Source: an uncultured Clostridia bacterium
GTDB lineage: Bacteria; Bacillota; Clostridia; TANB77; CAG-508
DNA: 14,208 nucleotides
Assembly (NCBI GenBank): GCA_948745425.1
Contig: CAPZDM010000039.1
Coordinates: 1-14,208 of the forward strand
Direction: 5' to 3'
Part shown: in pieces, positions 7,378 through 14,208 of the stretch
How the letters are laid out: the number at the start of each line of letters is the position of its first letter
Numbering within the stretch: the stretch's first letter is position 1
The notes under the pieces: generated by a model
Told to the model about the DNA's origin: nothing
Databases searched by the model: none
Seen by the model: the letters and a program-made list of their open reading frames with translations, nothing else
Position numbers and translations under genes: made by a program

Positions 7378-7406
7378 TAGGGCAGGCGTTGTGTCTGCCT
7401 ATTTTT
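7378..7406 (+). terminator. rho-independent terminator after the glycoamylase-like gene
   Basis: The stem 7380-7387 pairs with 7393-7400 (GGGCAGGC with GTCTGCCT, two G·T pairs) around a 5-base GTTGT loop, followed by ATTTTT (7401-7406). It lies 55 bases after the stop codon and resembles the palindrome at 4381-4400. Confidence 0.75.
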
Positions 7407-7431
7407 GTGGTTATTACCTTTAAAATTTATC

Positions 7432-7460
7432 TTGAATTTATAAAATATGTATGATAAAAT
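7432..7460 (+). promoter_or_regulatory. sigma-A promoter for mutS
   Basis: TTGAAT (7432-7437) and TAAAAT (7455-7460) are 17 bases apart, with TGA directly before the -10 (extended -10). GGAGG at 7488-7492 lies nine bases before the mutS ATG. Confidence 0.6.
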
Positions 7461-7501
7461 ACGAAACATGTAGAAAAAAATCGAAACGGAGGAAATGACA
7501 T

Positions 7502-10117
7502 ATGGCAGAATATTCACCTATGATGCAACACTATCTAAATATGAAGGAAGAATACAAAGACTGTATTTTATTTTATAGATTAGGAGACTTTTATGAAATG
7601 TTCTTTGATGATGCAATAGAAGTATCAAGAGAATTAGAACTTACATTAACAGGAAAAGAATGTGGAATGGAAGAAAGAGCTCCAATGTGTGGAATACCTT
7701 ATCATGCAGCAAATGTATATATAGCAAGATTAATAGAAAAAGGATACAAAGTTGCAATATGTGAACAATTAGAAGACCCTAAAAACACCAAAGGAATGGT
7801 AAAAAGGGGAGTAGTAAAAATTGTTACTCCAGGAACAGTATTAGACGAAACAGTATTAGACGAAAAGAAAAATAATTATATAATGTCAATATATAAACAA
7901 GGCTTATTCTTTGGACTAGCAGTATGTGATATATCAACAGGAGATTTTTATGCTACACAAATAAAAGAGACCAACAATTTTGCAAAATTATTAGATGAAA
8001 TAGCAAGATACTCACCAGTAGAAATTGTAACAAATGATTTAATGAGTTCTACAATGGAAGAAATATCTAAAATTTCTCAGAGATTTGAAAACTGTTACAT
8101 ATCTAAATATGAAGAAAGATATTTTGATATAGATGTAGAAAAGATAAAAAGCAAACATCAAATATTAGATATGAAGGACAATGAAATAACAGAGTTCAAA
8201 GATAAATTATTATTAGTATCAGCAGTAAATGCTTTACTTACATATATAACACAAATGCAAAAAATGGAAATAGAAAATATAAATGCAATAAAAATATATA
8301 ATACAACAAGATATATGGCACTAGACATTACAGCAAGAAGAAACCTAGAAATAACAGAAAGAATGAAAGACAAAAGCAAAAAAGGAACTTTGCTTTGGGT
8401 ATTAGATAGAACTTTAACATCAATGGGAGGAAGACATCTAAGAAGATGGATAAATGATCCCTTAATAGATATAGAAGAAATACATAATAGACTTGGAGCA
8501 GTCAAAGAATTAAAAGAAGACTTAATTCTAAAATCAGATATAGGTGAGAACCTAAAAAAAGTATATGATATAGAAAGACTTGTAGGAAAAATCGCATATG
8601 GTAGTGCAAATGCAAGAGATATGGTGTCTTTAAAAAACTCTTTAGGAAAACTACCAGAAATAAAGGGGATATTAGGCACTACAAAATCCACGATGTTGAA
8701 AAATCTATATGAAAATATAGACGAAGTAAAAGAAATCCATGAATTAATAGAAAAAGCGATAGTAGATGACCCACCAATAGTAATAAAAGAAGGAAATATC
8801 ATTAAAAATGGATATAATGAAGAAGTAGACAAATATAAAGAAGCCACTACCAATGGAAAGAAATGGTTAGTAGAATTAGAAGCAAAAGAAAGAGAAAAAA
8901 CAGGAATAAAGAATCTAAGAATTAGTTATAACAAAGTATTTGGATATTATATAGAAGTCACAAAATCATACTTAAACCTAGTGCCAGAAAATTACACAAG
9001 AAAACAAACATTATCAACAGGAGAAAGATATATAACAGAAGAACTAAAAAAATTAGAAGAAGACATATTAGGAGCAGAAGAAAAGTTAGTAGAATTAGAA
9101 TATAACTTATTTATAGAAGTAAGAAATAAAATTGCAGCACAAATAGATAGAATACAAAAATCAGCAACTATAATTGCAACATTAGATGTGCTAACAGCAT
9201 TTGCAACAGTTGCAGAAGACATGAACTATACAATGCCAGAAGTAAATAATGGAGCAGAAATAATAATAAACAATGGAAGACATCCAGTAATAGAAAAAAT
9301 GTTACCAAGAGGAAACTTTATAGGAAACGATACTTACTTAAACAAAACGAGTGATAGACTATCAATAATTACAGGACCTAATATGGCAGGAAAATCAACG
9401 TACATGCGACAAGTAGCACTAATAACATTAATGGCACAAATAGGAAGCTTTGTACCAGCAGAAAAAGCTACAATAGGTGTAGTAGATAAAATATTTACAA
9501 GAGTTGGGGCATCAGATGATTTAAGTATGGGAGAAAGTACCTTTATGGTAGAAATGATGGAGGTCGCAAATATCTTAAAAGACGCAACAAGTAACAGTCT
9601 AATAATATTAGATGAAATAGGAAGAGGAACATCAACATATGATGGACTATCAATAGCCTGGGCAGTAGCAAAATACATATCAGACACAGAAAAATGTGGG
9701 GCAAAAACATTATTTGCAACACATTACCATGAACTAATAGAACTAGAAAACGAGCAAGAAGGAGTAAAAAACTATTCAATAGCAGTAAAAGAAAAAGGAG
9801 AAGACATCATATTTTTAAGGAAAATAGTAGAAGGTGGAACAGACGAAAGCTATGGAATACATGTAGCAAAACTTGCAGGAGTACCAAAAGAAGTACTAAA
9901 AAATGCTAATGAAATATTAAAAGGCTTAGAAAGAAAAAGTATGTTAGGGCAAAAGAAAATGGAAAAAGAGAAAAAGGACGAAGTAGCAGGACAATTAAAC
10001 ATGTACAATTATAAAATAGCGGAAATAGCACATGAAATAGACAAGATAAATGTAGAAGAACTAACACCAATAGATGCGTTAAACATTTTAGTCAAATTAA
10101 AAGAACAAGCATCATAA
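7502..10117 (+). CDS. mutS: DNA mismatch repair protein MutS
   Basis: This is an 871-residue MutS, a normal length. It binds mismatches as a clamp-like dimer and starts repair together with MutL. The N-terminal mismatch-reading domain contains GDFYEMF with the Phe-x-Glu pair (F30, E32) that stacks on the mispaired base. The connector and lever/clamp domains are followed by the ABC-type ATPase with Walker A GPNMAGKST (625-633), Walker B ILDEIGRGTST (D704, E705) and the H-loop ATHYHE (H741). The C-terminal HTH/dimerisation part is complete. It is MutS1, not MutS2, because the mismatch domain is present and no Smr domain is seen. mutL, often adjacent, is not in this window; the next gene is rpsF. 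Confidence 0.98.
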   Translation: MAEYSPMMQHYLNMKEEYKDCILFYRLGDFYEMFFDDAIEVSRELELTLTGKECGMEERAPMCGIPYHAANVYIARLIEKGYKVAICEQLEDPKNTKGMVKRGVVKIVTPGTVLDETVLDEKKNNYIMSIYKQGLFFGLAVCDISTGDFYATQIKETNNFAKLLDEIARYSPVEIVTNDLMSSTMEEISKISQRFENCYISKYEERYFDIDVEKIKSKHQILDMKDNEITEFKDKLLLVSAVNALLTYITQMQKMEIENINAIKIYNTTRYMALDITARRNLEITERMKDKSKKGTLLWVLDRTLTSMGGRHLRRWINDPLIDIEEIHNRLGAVKELKEDLILKSDIGENLKKVYDIERLVGKIAYGSANARDMVSLKNSLGKLPEIKGILGTTKSTMLKNLYENIDEVKEIHELIEKAIVDDPPIVIKEGNIIKNGYNEEVDKYKEATTNGKKWLVELEAKEREKTGIKNLRISYNKVFGYYIEVTKSYLNLVPENYTRKQTLSTGERYITEELKKLEEDILGAEEKLVELEYNLFIEVRNKIAAQIDRIQKSATIIATLDVLTAFATVAEDMNYTMPEVNNGAEIIINNGRHPVIEKMLPRGNFIGNDTYLNKTSDRLSIITGPNMAGKSTYMRQVALITLMAQIGSFVPAEKATIGVVDKIFTRVGASDDLSMGESTFMVEMMEVANILKDATSNSLIILDEIGRGTSTYDGLSIAWAVAKYISDTEKCGAKTLFATHYHELIELENEQEGVKNYSIAVKEKGEDIIFLRKIVEGGTDESYGIHVAKLAGVPKEVLKNANEILKGLERKSMLGQKKMEKEKKDEVAGQLNMYNYKIAEIAHEIDKINVEELTPIDALNILVKLKEQAS

Positions 10118-10154
10118 ATTTACACAAAATTGTTATAAAAATTCATAAAAACCC

Positions 10155-10183
10155 TTGAAACTATATGTAAAATATGGTAGAAT
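10155..10183 (+). promoter_or_regulatory. sigma-A promoter for rpsF-ssb-rpsR
   Basis: TTGAAA (10155-10160) and TAGAAT (10178-10183) are 17 bases apart with TGG directly before the -10 (extended -10). Transcription would start near 10190, leaving a leader of about 80 bases before rpsF. Confidence 0.75.
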
Positions 10184-10189
10184 AAACAA

Positions 10190-10270
10190 TGTTTGAAAAG
10201 AGAAATAACTTTTTTCATCCTTTCTCGTAACTAGATTACGGGATATATATCCAAAAGGAGGTGAAAAATA
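10190..10270 (+). promoter_or_regulatory. structured rpsF leader, possible S6:S18 autoregulatory element
   Basis: A hairpin joins CTCGTAA (10224-10230) to TTACGGG (10236-10242) over a 5-base loop, and a 12-base palindrome GGATATATATCC (10241-10252) overlaps its 3' side, so the two could be mutually exclusive. The AGGAGGTGA ribosome binding site follows at once. Many bacteria control this operon by binding of the S6:S18 complex to the rpsF leader RNA. The position fits, but I could not confirm the family consensus by eye. Confidence 0.4.
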
Positions 10271-10555
10271 ATGAATAAATACGAAAGTGTTATCATTATT
10301 GGTCAAGATGTTACAGAAGAAGGTATAAAAGCTCTTATAACAAGATTTACAGACTTGATTAATACTGATGGAAAAGTAGAGAATGTTCAAGAAGTTGGAA
10401 GAAAAAAATTAGCATATGAAGTAAAAAAGAACACAGAAGGTTACTATGTAGTATTTAATTTCGAAGCAAAACCTGAATTAATAGCAGAACTAGAAAGAAA
10501 CTACAGAATAACAGACGAAGTTATAAAATTTATAACTGTAAGATTAGAAGATTAA
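10271..10555 (+). CDS. rpsF: 30S ribosomal protein S6
   Basis: This 94-residue S6 is the usual length. It binds 16S rRNA in the platform of the small subunit as a pair with S18, which is encoded two genes downstream. Typical features are the MNKYE(S/T) start, a ferredoxin-like fold with VQEVGRKKLAYEVKK in the middle, and the YRITDEVIKFITVR end. There is a near-perfect AGGAGGTG ribosome binding site. It is first in the rpsF-ssb-rpsR operon, 48 bases before ssb. Confidence 0.98.
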   Translation: MNKYESVIIIGQDVTEEGIKALITRFTDLINTDGKVENVQEVGRKKLAYEVKKNTEGYYVVFNFEAKPELIAELERNYRITDEVIKFITVRLED

Positions 10556-10603
10556 TGAAAAAACTAGGGAGCCAAAATCTGAGATAGAAAGAGGGAATTA
10601 AAT

Positions 10604-11035
10604 ATGAACAAAGTAATTTTAATGGGAAGATTAACAAGAGACCCAGAAGTTAGATATACACAAACTAATAATAATATGGTGGCAAGTTTTAGTTTAGCAG
10701 TAAATAGAAGATTTGTAAGACAAGGAGAAGAAAGACAGGCAGACTTTATAAATATTGTTGCATGGAGTAAACTTGGAGAATTCTGTAGTAAATATTTTAA
10801 AAAAGGTCAACAAGTAGGTATTATAGGAAGAATACAAACAAGAACTTGGGATGATGACCAAGGTCAAAAACACTATGTTACAGAGGTTGTTGCCGAAGAA
10901 GCATATTTTGCAGATGGAAAAAGAGAATCTGATGGAAATTCTACAAATTTTGAAGATACATTTGGAAATGTTGCAACAAACCCAAATCCAAATCCTGATT
11001 TTGAAGTTACACCTAGTGATGATTTACCATTTTAA
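10604..11035 (+). CDS. ssb: single-stranded DNA-binding protein
   Basis: This 143-residue SSB coats single-stranded DNA in replication and repair and recruits partner proteins. The OB-fold covers about residues 1-105: MNKVILMGRLTRDPE, an FSLAVNR strand, FINIVAWSKLGEF (W54), KKGQQVGIIGRIQTR. A short Asn/Pro-rich linker leads to the conserved acidic tip DDLPF that docks partner proteins. The linker is short compared with many SSBs. It sits between rpsF and rpsR, the classical Firmicutes order, with its own ribosome binding site (GAGGG) upstream. Confidence 0.98.
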   Translation: MNKVILMGRLTRDPEVRYTQTNNNMVASFSLAVNRRFVRQGEERQADFINIVAWSKLGEFCSKYFKKGQQVGIIGRIQTRTWDDDQGQKHYVTEVVAEEAYFADGKRESDGNSTNFEDTFGNVATNPNPNPDFEVTPSDDLPF

Positions 11036-11058
11036 AAATTAGATAGGGGGAAAGAAGA

Positions 11059-11337
11059 ATGGCAGACAAGAAAAATAATAGAAGAAATAATAACAATAAT
11101 GATGAAGATTTTAATCCTAAATTTAAAAGAATGAGAAAAAAGGTATGCTTACTTTGTAGTGATAAAAACTTAGTTTTAGATTATAAAAATCCAGAACAAT
11201 TAAAAAAATTCATAAACGAAAAAGGAAAAATATTACCAAGAAGAGCTACAGGAGCCTGTGCAAAACATCAAAGAGACATAACATTAGCAGTAAAAAGATG
11301 TAGACAAATTGCATTATTACCTTATTCACAAAATTAA
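11059..11337 (+). CDS. rpsR: 30S ribosomal protein S18 (zinc-type)
   Basis: This 92-residue S18 is the partner of S6 in the small-subunit platform. The core [10 protein letters not shown]...[13 protein letters not shown]...[17 protein letters not shown]...ALLPY is typical. C30 and C33 (CLLC) with C67 and H70 could bind zinc, as in the cysteine-containing form of S18; C81 replaces the more common alanine. The first 20 residues are rich in asparagine, lysine and arginine, with a run of five asparagines, and are likely disordered. It is last in the operon; a strong terminator starts three bases after the stop. Confidence 0.97.
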   Translation: MADKKNNRRNNNNNDEDFNPKFKRMRKKVCLLCSDKNLVLDYKNPEQLKKFINEKGKILPRRATGACAKHQRDITLAVKRCRQIALLPYSQN

Positions 11338-11340
11338 TAT

Positions 11341-11376
11341 AAAAAATATACTCCAATTAATTGGGGTATATTTTTT
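11341..11376 (+). terminator. rho-independent terminator of rpsF-ssb-rpsR
   Basis: Two 18-base arms (11341-11358 and 11359-11376) are nearly perfect inverted repeats with one G·T pair and CTCC/GGGG in the middle, and the right arm ends in six T followed by more A/T. The A-run on the left makes it bidirectional in form. Confidence 0.85.
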
Positions 11377-11466
11377 ATATTATAGGTGTATGAATCCTGT
11401 ATTTGGACATTTACTCTAATCGACTAAATCATGAAGATATATTGGTTTTAAAATACATTAACATAA

Positions 11467-11495
11467 TTGACATAAGTAAAAAAATGTCATATAAT
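11467..11495 (+). promoter_or_regulatory. perfect consensus sigma-A promoter with internal inverted repeat
   Basis: TTGACA (11467-11472) and TATAAT (11490-11495) match consensus completely at the ideal 17-base spacing. TGACAT (11468-11473) and ATGTCA (11484-11489) form a 6-bp inverted repeat between the two boxes, in a position where a repressor could bind. It drives the small membrane protein gene. Confidence 0.85.
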
Positions 11496-11524
11496 ATGGT
11501 AAACAATTAAAATTGGAGACTTAT

Positions 11525-11716
11525 ATGATAAAAGGTATACAAGAATTTATTTACCTTTTAGAAGTTGATGCTTTTTGGGGTTATCTAATAATAGTACTTC
11601 TTATATTATTAGGAATTATAAAATGCCTGTATCCGTGGCAACCAAAATGGAAATCAAAGAAAGCAAAAGACAAAAATGGAAATGAAGTAACAATTTATTA
11701 CCATATAGAGGAATAA
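11525..11716 (+). CDS. small single-pass membrane protein of unknown function
   Basis: I do not recognise this 63-residue protein. It has a short amphipathic start (MIKGIQEFIYLLEVDAF), one hydrophobic helix at about 18-36 (GYLIIVLLILLGIIK), a CLYPWQPKW stretch just after the membrane, and a basic tail ending in GNEVTIYYHIEE. The positive charges after the helix predict an outside-N, inside-C topology. The ATG at 11525 is chosen because GGAG lies six bases upstream; a TTG twelve bases earlier overlaps that site. It is monocistronic, between a perfect consensus promoter and a terminator two bases after the stop, which supports a real, well-expressed gene. Confidence 0.75.
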   Translation: MIKGIQEFIYLLEVDAFWGYLIIVLLILLGIIKCLYPWQPKWKSKKAKDKNGNEVTIYYHIEE

Positions 11717-11717
11717 A

Positions 11718-11744
11718 AAAAGGCTACCATAAAGGTGGCCTTTT
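11718..11744 (+). terminator. rho-independent terminator of the small membrane protein gene
   Basis: AAAAGGCTACC (11718-11728) pairs with GGTGGCCTTTT (11734-11744) with one G·T pair around a 5-base loop. The right arm ends in four T. Confidence 0.85.
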
Positions 11745-11774
11745 ATAAAAAGATAAAAAAATGGCAAATATTAC

Positions 11775-11803
11775 TTGAAAATATTAGGCTAAAAATATAA
11801 AAT
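11775..11803 (+). promoter_or_regulatory. candidate sigma-A promoter for galE
   Basis: TTGAAA (11775-11780) and TAAAAT (11798-11803) are 17 bases apart, about 40 bases before galE. A TATAAT at 11818-11823 has no good -35 and overlaps the ribosome binding region, so it is the weaker alternative. Confidence 0.5.
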
Positions 11804-11844
11804 AGTATAAAGAGTTTTATAATAGGAAGGAAGTAAAAATAAAT

Positions 11845-12849
11845 ATGTCAATATTAGTAACAGGAGGAACAGGTTATATAGGGAGTCATACAGTAGTTGA
11901 ATTATTAGAATATGGTAAAGACATTATTATAGTAGATAATTTATCTAATAGTGAAATTAGTGTTTTAGATTCAATTGAAGAGTTAACCAATAAACGTCCT
12001 AAATTTTATGAAATTAATTATTTGAATAAGGAAGAATTAAGAAAAGTATTTAAAGAAAATGATATTGAAATGGTAATAAATTTTGCTGGATTTAAAGCTG
12101 TTGGAGAATCCGTTGCTAATCCATTAAAGTATTATAATAATAATGTAGGAGGAGCGATTAATGTATTAGAAGTAATGAAGGAATTCGGAGTAAAGAATTT
12201 TATTTTCAGTTCATCTGCTACTGTATATGGAGATCCAGAAGTAGTGCCTATTAAAGAAGAATGCAAAATTGGAGGGACTACAAATCCTTATGGAACAAGT
12301 AAACTTATGATTGAAACGATTTTAAATGATTTATATATTTCAGATAACTCATGGAATATTTGTATACTAAGATATTTTAATCCAGTTGGAGCACATGAAA
12401 GTGGTTTAATTGGTGAAAATCCTAGAGGAATTCCCAATAATTTAATGCCTTATATAACAAAGGTGGCTAGTGGAGAACTTGAAGTTTTAAGTGTATATGG
12501 AGATGATTATAATACTAAAGATGGAACTGGAGTAAGAGATTATATTCATGTTGTAGACTTAGCAAAGGGACATATAAGGGCTATGGAAAAGCTTGAGAAA
12601 GAGAATTCAGGATTATATATTTATAATTTAGGTACAGGTATAGGTTATAGTGTTTTAGATATTGTAAAAAACTTTGAAAATATAAATAATATAAAAGTTA
12701 ACTACAAAATAACACACAGAAGACCAGGTGATATTGCAACATATTATACAGATCCTAATAAAGCATTTAAGGAGATAGGCTGGAAAGCTGAAAAGGGAAT
12801 AGCAGAAATGTGCAAAGATTCTTGGAATTATACCAAGAAACATAAATAA
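11845..12849 (+). CDS. galE: UDP-glucose 4-epimerase
   Basis: This 334-residue extended short-chain dehydrogenase interconverts UDP-glucose and UDP-galactose (or the N-acetyl sugars) through an NAD+-bound 4-keto intermediate. The Rossmann motif GGTGYIG (7-13), NFAGFKAVGES (79-89), FSSSATVYG with S124, NPYGTSK with Y149 and K153, the ILRYFNPVGAH segment and RDYIHVVDLA are all present. The catalytic Ser-Tyr-Lys numbering equals that of Escherichia coli GalE and the length is standard. A GGAAGGAAG ribosome binding site lies upstream. The next gene is a CpsB-type phosphatase, which suggests use in surface-polysaccharide precursors as much as in galactose catabolism. Confidence 0.95.
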   Translation: MSILVTGGTGYIGSHTVVELLEYGKDIIIVDNLSNSEISVLDSIEELTNKRPKFYEINYLNKEELRKVFKENDIEMVINFAGFKAVGESVANPLKYYNNNVGGAINVLEVMKEFGVKNFIFSSSATVYGDPEVVPIKEECKIGGTTNPYGTSKLMIETILNDLYISDNSWNICILRYFNPVGAHESGLIGENPRGIPNNLMPYITKVASGELEVLSVYGDDYNTKDGTGVRDYIHVVDLAKGHIRAMEKLEKENSGLYIYNLGTGIGYSVLDIVKNFENINNIKVNYKITHRRPGDIATYYTDPNKAFKEIGWKAEKGIAEMCKDSWNYTKKHK

Positions 12850-12901
12850 TAAAGATATAAAAAATTACATAATTAAAAATATTTTAAAAACAGGTGATTA
12901 A

Positions 12902-13636
12902 ATGATAGATATACATACGCATATTTTAACTGATACAGATGATGGAGCAAGTAGTTTTGAAGAAAGTGTAGCAATACTATATGAAGCCAAAAAAGCAGGA
13001 TTTACAGGAATAGTATGTACACCACATTACATGCAAGGATTTTATGAAAAAGATGCTAATTATGTTAGTAATAAAATGAAAGAATTAGAAATGGATGCTA
13101 AAAGAGTAGGAATTCATTTATATCAAGGTAATGAGGTATATGGAACTGATGAAATAAGTAAATTTTTGAAAGATAAAAAGATATCAAAGATAAATGATAG
13201 TAGATATTTACTAATAGAATTTTCATTAAACAATACTCCTACAAATAATTCAATTGGAATCATAGAAGAGATTGTTAAAAATGGATATGTACCAATAATT
13301 GCTCATCCAGAGAGATATCCTTATGTACAAAAAAATATGGGATTTATAAAAGACCTTTTAAAGAAAGGAGCCCTATTACAAGCAAATTTTGCAAGTATAG
13401 ATGGATATTATGGAATATCTGCTAAGAAAACAGTTATCAAACTACTAAAAAATAATATGATACAATTTTTAGGAAGTGATGTTCATAATAAAAGAACAAT
13501 ATATACAAATATGACTCAATATATAAAAAAGATATCTAAGTATTTATCAGAAAATGAAATTGATGAATTAGCTTATAAAAACCCTATAAAAGTAATACAT
13601 GATGAGATAATAACTGTTGATACAACTAAGTTTTAG
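12902..13636 (+). CDS. CpsB/YwqE-type PHP protein-tyrosine phosphatase
   Basis: This 244-residue metal-dependent phosphatase of the PHP family belongs with CpsB/Wzb of streptococci and YwqE of Bacillus, which remove phosphate from capsule-type tyrosine kinases and so control exopolysaccharide length. Metal-binding motifs are all visible: DIHTHIL with H5 and H7, TDDGA, CTPHY (H42), GNE (E78), AHPERY (H135) and GSDVHN (D193, H195). The cognate kinase (CpsC/CpsD) is not in the window. It follows galE by 52 bases with an AGGTGAT ribosome binding site, so co-transcription is likely. A histidinol-phosphatase-like PHP role is the less likely alternative, given the DDGA and HPERY signatures. Confidence 0.9.
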   Translation: MIDIHTHILTDTDDGASSFEESVAILYEAKKAGFTGIVCTPHYMQGFYEKDANYVSNKMKELEMDAKRVGIHLYQGNEVYGTDEISKFLKDKKISKINDSRYLLIEFSLNNTPTNNSIGIIEEIVKNGYVPIIAHPERYPYVQKNMGFIKDLLKKGALLQANFASIDGYYGISAKKTVIKLLKNNMIQFLGSDVHNKRTIYTNMTQYIKKISKYLSENEIDELAYKNPIKVIHDEIITVDTTKF

Positions 13637-13671
13637 GTATTAAAAAAAATATAAAAATATTAAAAAAAACA

Positions 13672-13700
13672 TTGACAAGGTGTTACAAAAATAGTATAAT
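13672..13700 (+). promoter_or_regulatory. perfect consensus sigma-A promoter for tRNA-Leu
   Basis: TTGACA (13672-13677) and TATAAT (13695-13700) are 17 bases apart. Transcription would start about 45 bases before the tRNA. Confidence 0.85.
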
Positions 13701-13750
13701 AAGCATTGTCAGTTAAAAATACACATTAAAAGAATAATGCTTATTAATAT

Positions 13751-13838
13751 GCAGATGTGGCGAAACTGGCAGACGCACAGGACTTAAAATCCTGCGGTTG
13801 AATAAACCGTGCCGGTTCGATTCCGGCCATCTGCACCA
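13751..13838 (+). tRNA. tRNA-Leu (anticodon UAA)
   Basis: The 88-base gene includes an encoded CCA end (13836-13838). The acceptor arms GCAGATG and CATCTGC pair fully. The anticodon stem CAGGA/TCCTG (13778-13782, 13790-13794) holds the loop CTTAAAA, with anticodon TAA at 13785-13787. A long variable arm (GCGGTTG...CCGTGC region) marks it as a class II tRNA, and the T arm has GGTTCGATTCC. It reads UUA, the main leucine codon in a genome this AT-rich. Confidence 0.98.
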
Positions 13839-13844
13839 AAATAT

Positions 13845-13880
13845 CAAGTTAGAAATCAGATTTCTAACTTGTATTTTTTT
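13845..13880 (+). terminator. rho-independent terminator of tRNA-Leu
   Basis: CAAGTTAGAAA (13845-13855) pairs perfectly with TTTCTAACTTG (13861-13871) around a 5-base loop, followed by TATTTTTTT. Confidence 0.9.
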
Positions 13881-13992
13881 GCGTAATTTCAGCAAAAGCC
13901 TACTTTTTATAGGTACTTTGGAACATTTTTAAAAAGTTCTAAAAAATACCCTAAAATGTATATAAAATGTCGGGATTGCATGTCGGGAAAAT

Positions 13993-14023
13993 AAATTATA
14001 GAAAACTTCATTTTCTATAATTT
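13993..14023 (-). repeat. perfect 13-bp hairpin, possible minus-strand terminator
   Basis: AAATTATAGAAAA (13993-14005) and its exact complement (14011-14023) flank a 5-base loop. On the minus strand a TATTTT tract overlaps the end of the stem, so it could end a transcript coming from the right edge. Confidence 0.5.
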
Positions 14024-14039
14024 AAGAATACATTGCACA

Positions 14040-14062
14040 GAAAAATTGCAAAGCAATTTTTC
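14040..14062. repeat. 10-bp hairpin with AAA loop
   Basis: GAAAAATTGC (14040-14049) and GCAATTTTTC (14053-14062) pair perfectly over a 3-base loop. Read on the plus strand it ends in five T followed by CGCG. Its role is unclear. Confidence 0.5.
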
Positions 14063-14208
14063 GCGTCAACAAATCTTACGCTTCTCAATAACTTAAATAA
14101 AATAAAAATCAAGTTAAAAATAGTGAAAAGTTATTTCGAATCGAGATTTGTTTTCTTTGATAAGTCTATCAAATACTCCCTTTATTTATTATTATTCCTA
14201 TTCCTTTT

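Larger units (their letters stand above)
13881..14208. other. non-coding region rich in inverted repeats
   Basis: I see no credible gene in these 328 bases; every frame is broken by stops and none has a ribosome binding site. The region contains two perfect hairpins (annotated separately), a tandem pair of ATGTCGGGA (13967-13975 and 13980-13988), a 9-bp inverted repeat AACAAATCT/AGATTTGTT (14068-14076, 14144-14152) 67 bases apart, and TTTGATA/TATCAAA (14156-14162, 14167-14173). It may be a leader or terminator zone of a minus-strand gene beyond the window, or tRNA-flanking element debris. Confidence 0.5.

Noticed and set aside
8158..8853. 231-codon open frame antisense to mutS, plus others at 8992-9222, 9334-9687 and 9543-9779
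   Set aside because: They are opposite a fully conserved mutS, have hydrophobic/serine-rich composition typical of reverse reading of A-rich codons, and lack ribosome binding sites.
13713..13895. 60-codon minus-strand frame across the tRNA
   Set aside because: It is the reverse reading of tRNA-Leu and its terminator; the WPESNRHG-like peptide is a well-known artefact of antisense tRNA translation.
14114..14185. Short minus-strand frame that reads like a protein tail (KGVFDRLIKENKSR...)
   Set aside because: It has only 23 codons between stops, no start codon and no ribosome binding site; not enough to call a gene or pseudogene.
1..14208. CRISPR array, insertion sequence, prophage or toxin-antitoxin pair
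   Set aside because: I found no regularly spaced repeats, transposase or integrase motifs, phage genes or toxin-like small gene pairs on either strand.

Overview
The window looks like a chromosomal segment from an uncultured, spore-forming, very low-GC Firmicute, most likely a gut Clostridia relative. The reasons are strongly A+T-rich DNA with A-rich coding strands, a full-length SpoIVA (the spore-coat ATPase found only in endospore formers), Firmicutes-type sigma-A promoters and AGGAGG ribosome binding sites, and the rpsF-ssb-rpsR operon. No transposase, integrase or CRISPR array is visible.

Region 1 (about 170-4400) is the accessory and most interesting part. Two minus-strand genes form an operon. 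The upstream one (786-1847) is a divergent homologue of the RtcB RNA ligase. It has no obvious full-strength match, but the RtcB metal and guanylylation motifs can be picked out in the right order. The downstream one (191-769) is a histidine-family phosphatase with all its catalytic residues. Divergent from them, behind a near-consensus promoter, is a 769-residue protein with an HTH-like N-terminus, an NB-ARC/STAND ATPase core and an all-helical TPR-like C-terminus. The layout suggests an RNA repair or phosphate-end processing module with its own sensor or regulator. That is inference.

Region 2 (4400-7410) holds spoIVA on the minus strand. Divergent from it is a glycoamylase-like (PF10091/GH144-type) glycoside hydrolase without a signal peptide. 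GC-rich terminator hairpins flank this pair on both sides and look related to each other.

Region 3 (7430-11376) is housekeeping: mutS with its own promoter, then rpsF-ssb-rpsR behind an extended -10 promoter and a structured leader that may be the S6:S18 autoregulatory element. It ends at a strong terminator.

Region 4 (11377-14208) contains a 63-residue single-pass membrane protein behind a perfect consensus promoter, then galE and a CpsB/YwqE-type PHP tyrosine phosphatase, which are sugar-nucleotide and exopolysaccharide functions. Next come tRNA-Leu(UAA), with a perfect consensus promoter and a strong terminator, and about 330 bases of non-coding DNA rich in inverted repeats up to the window edge.
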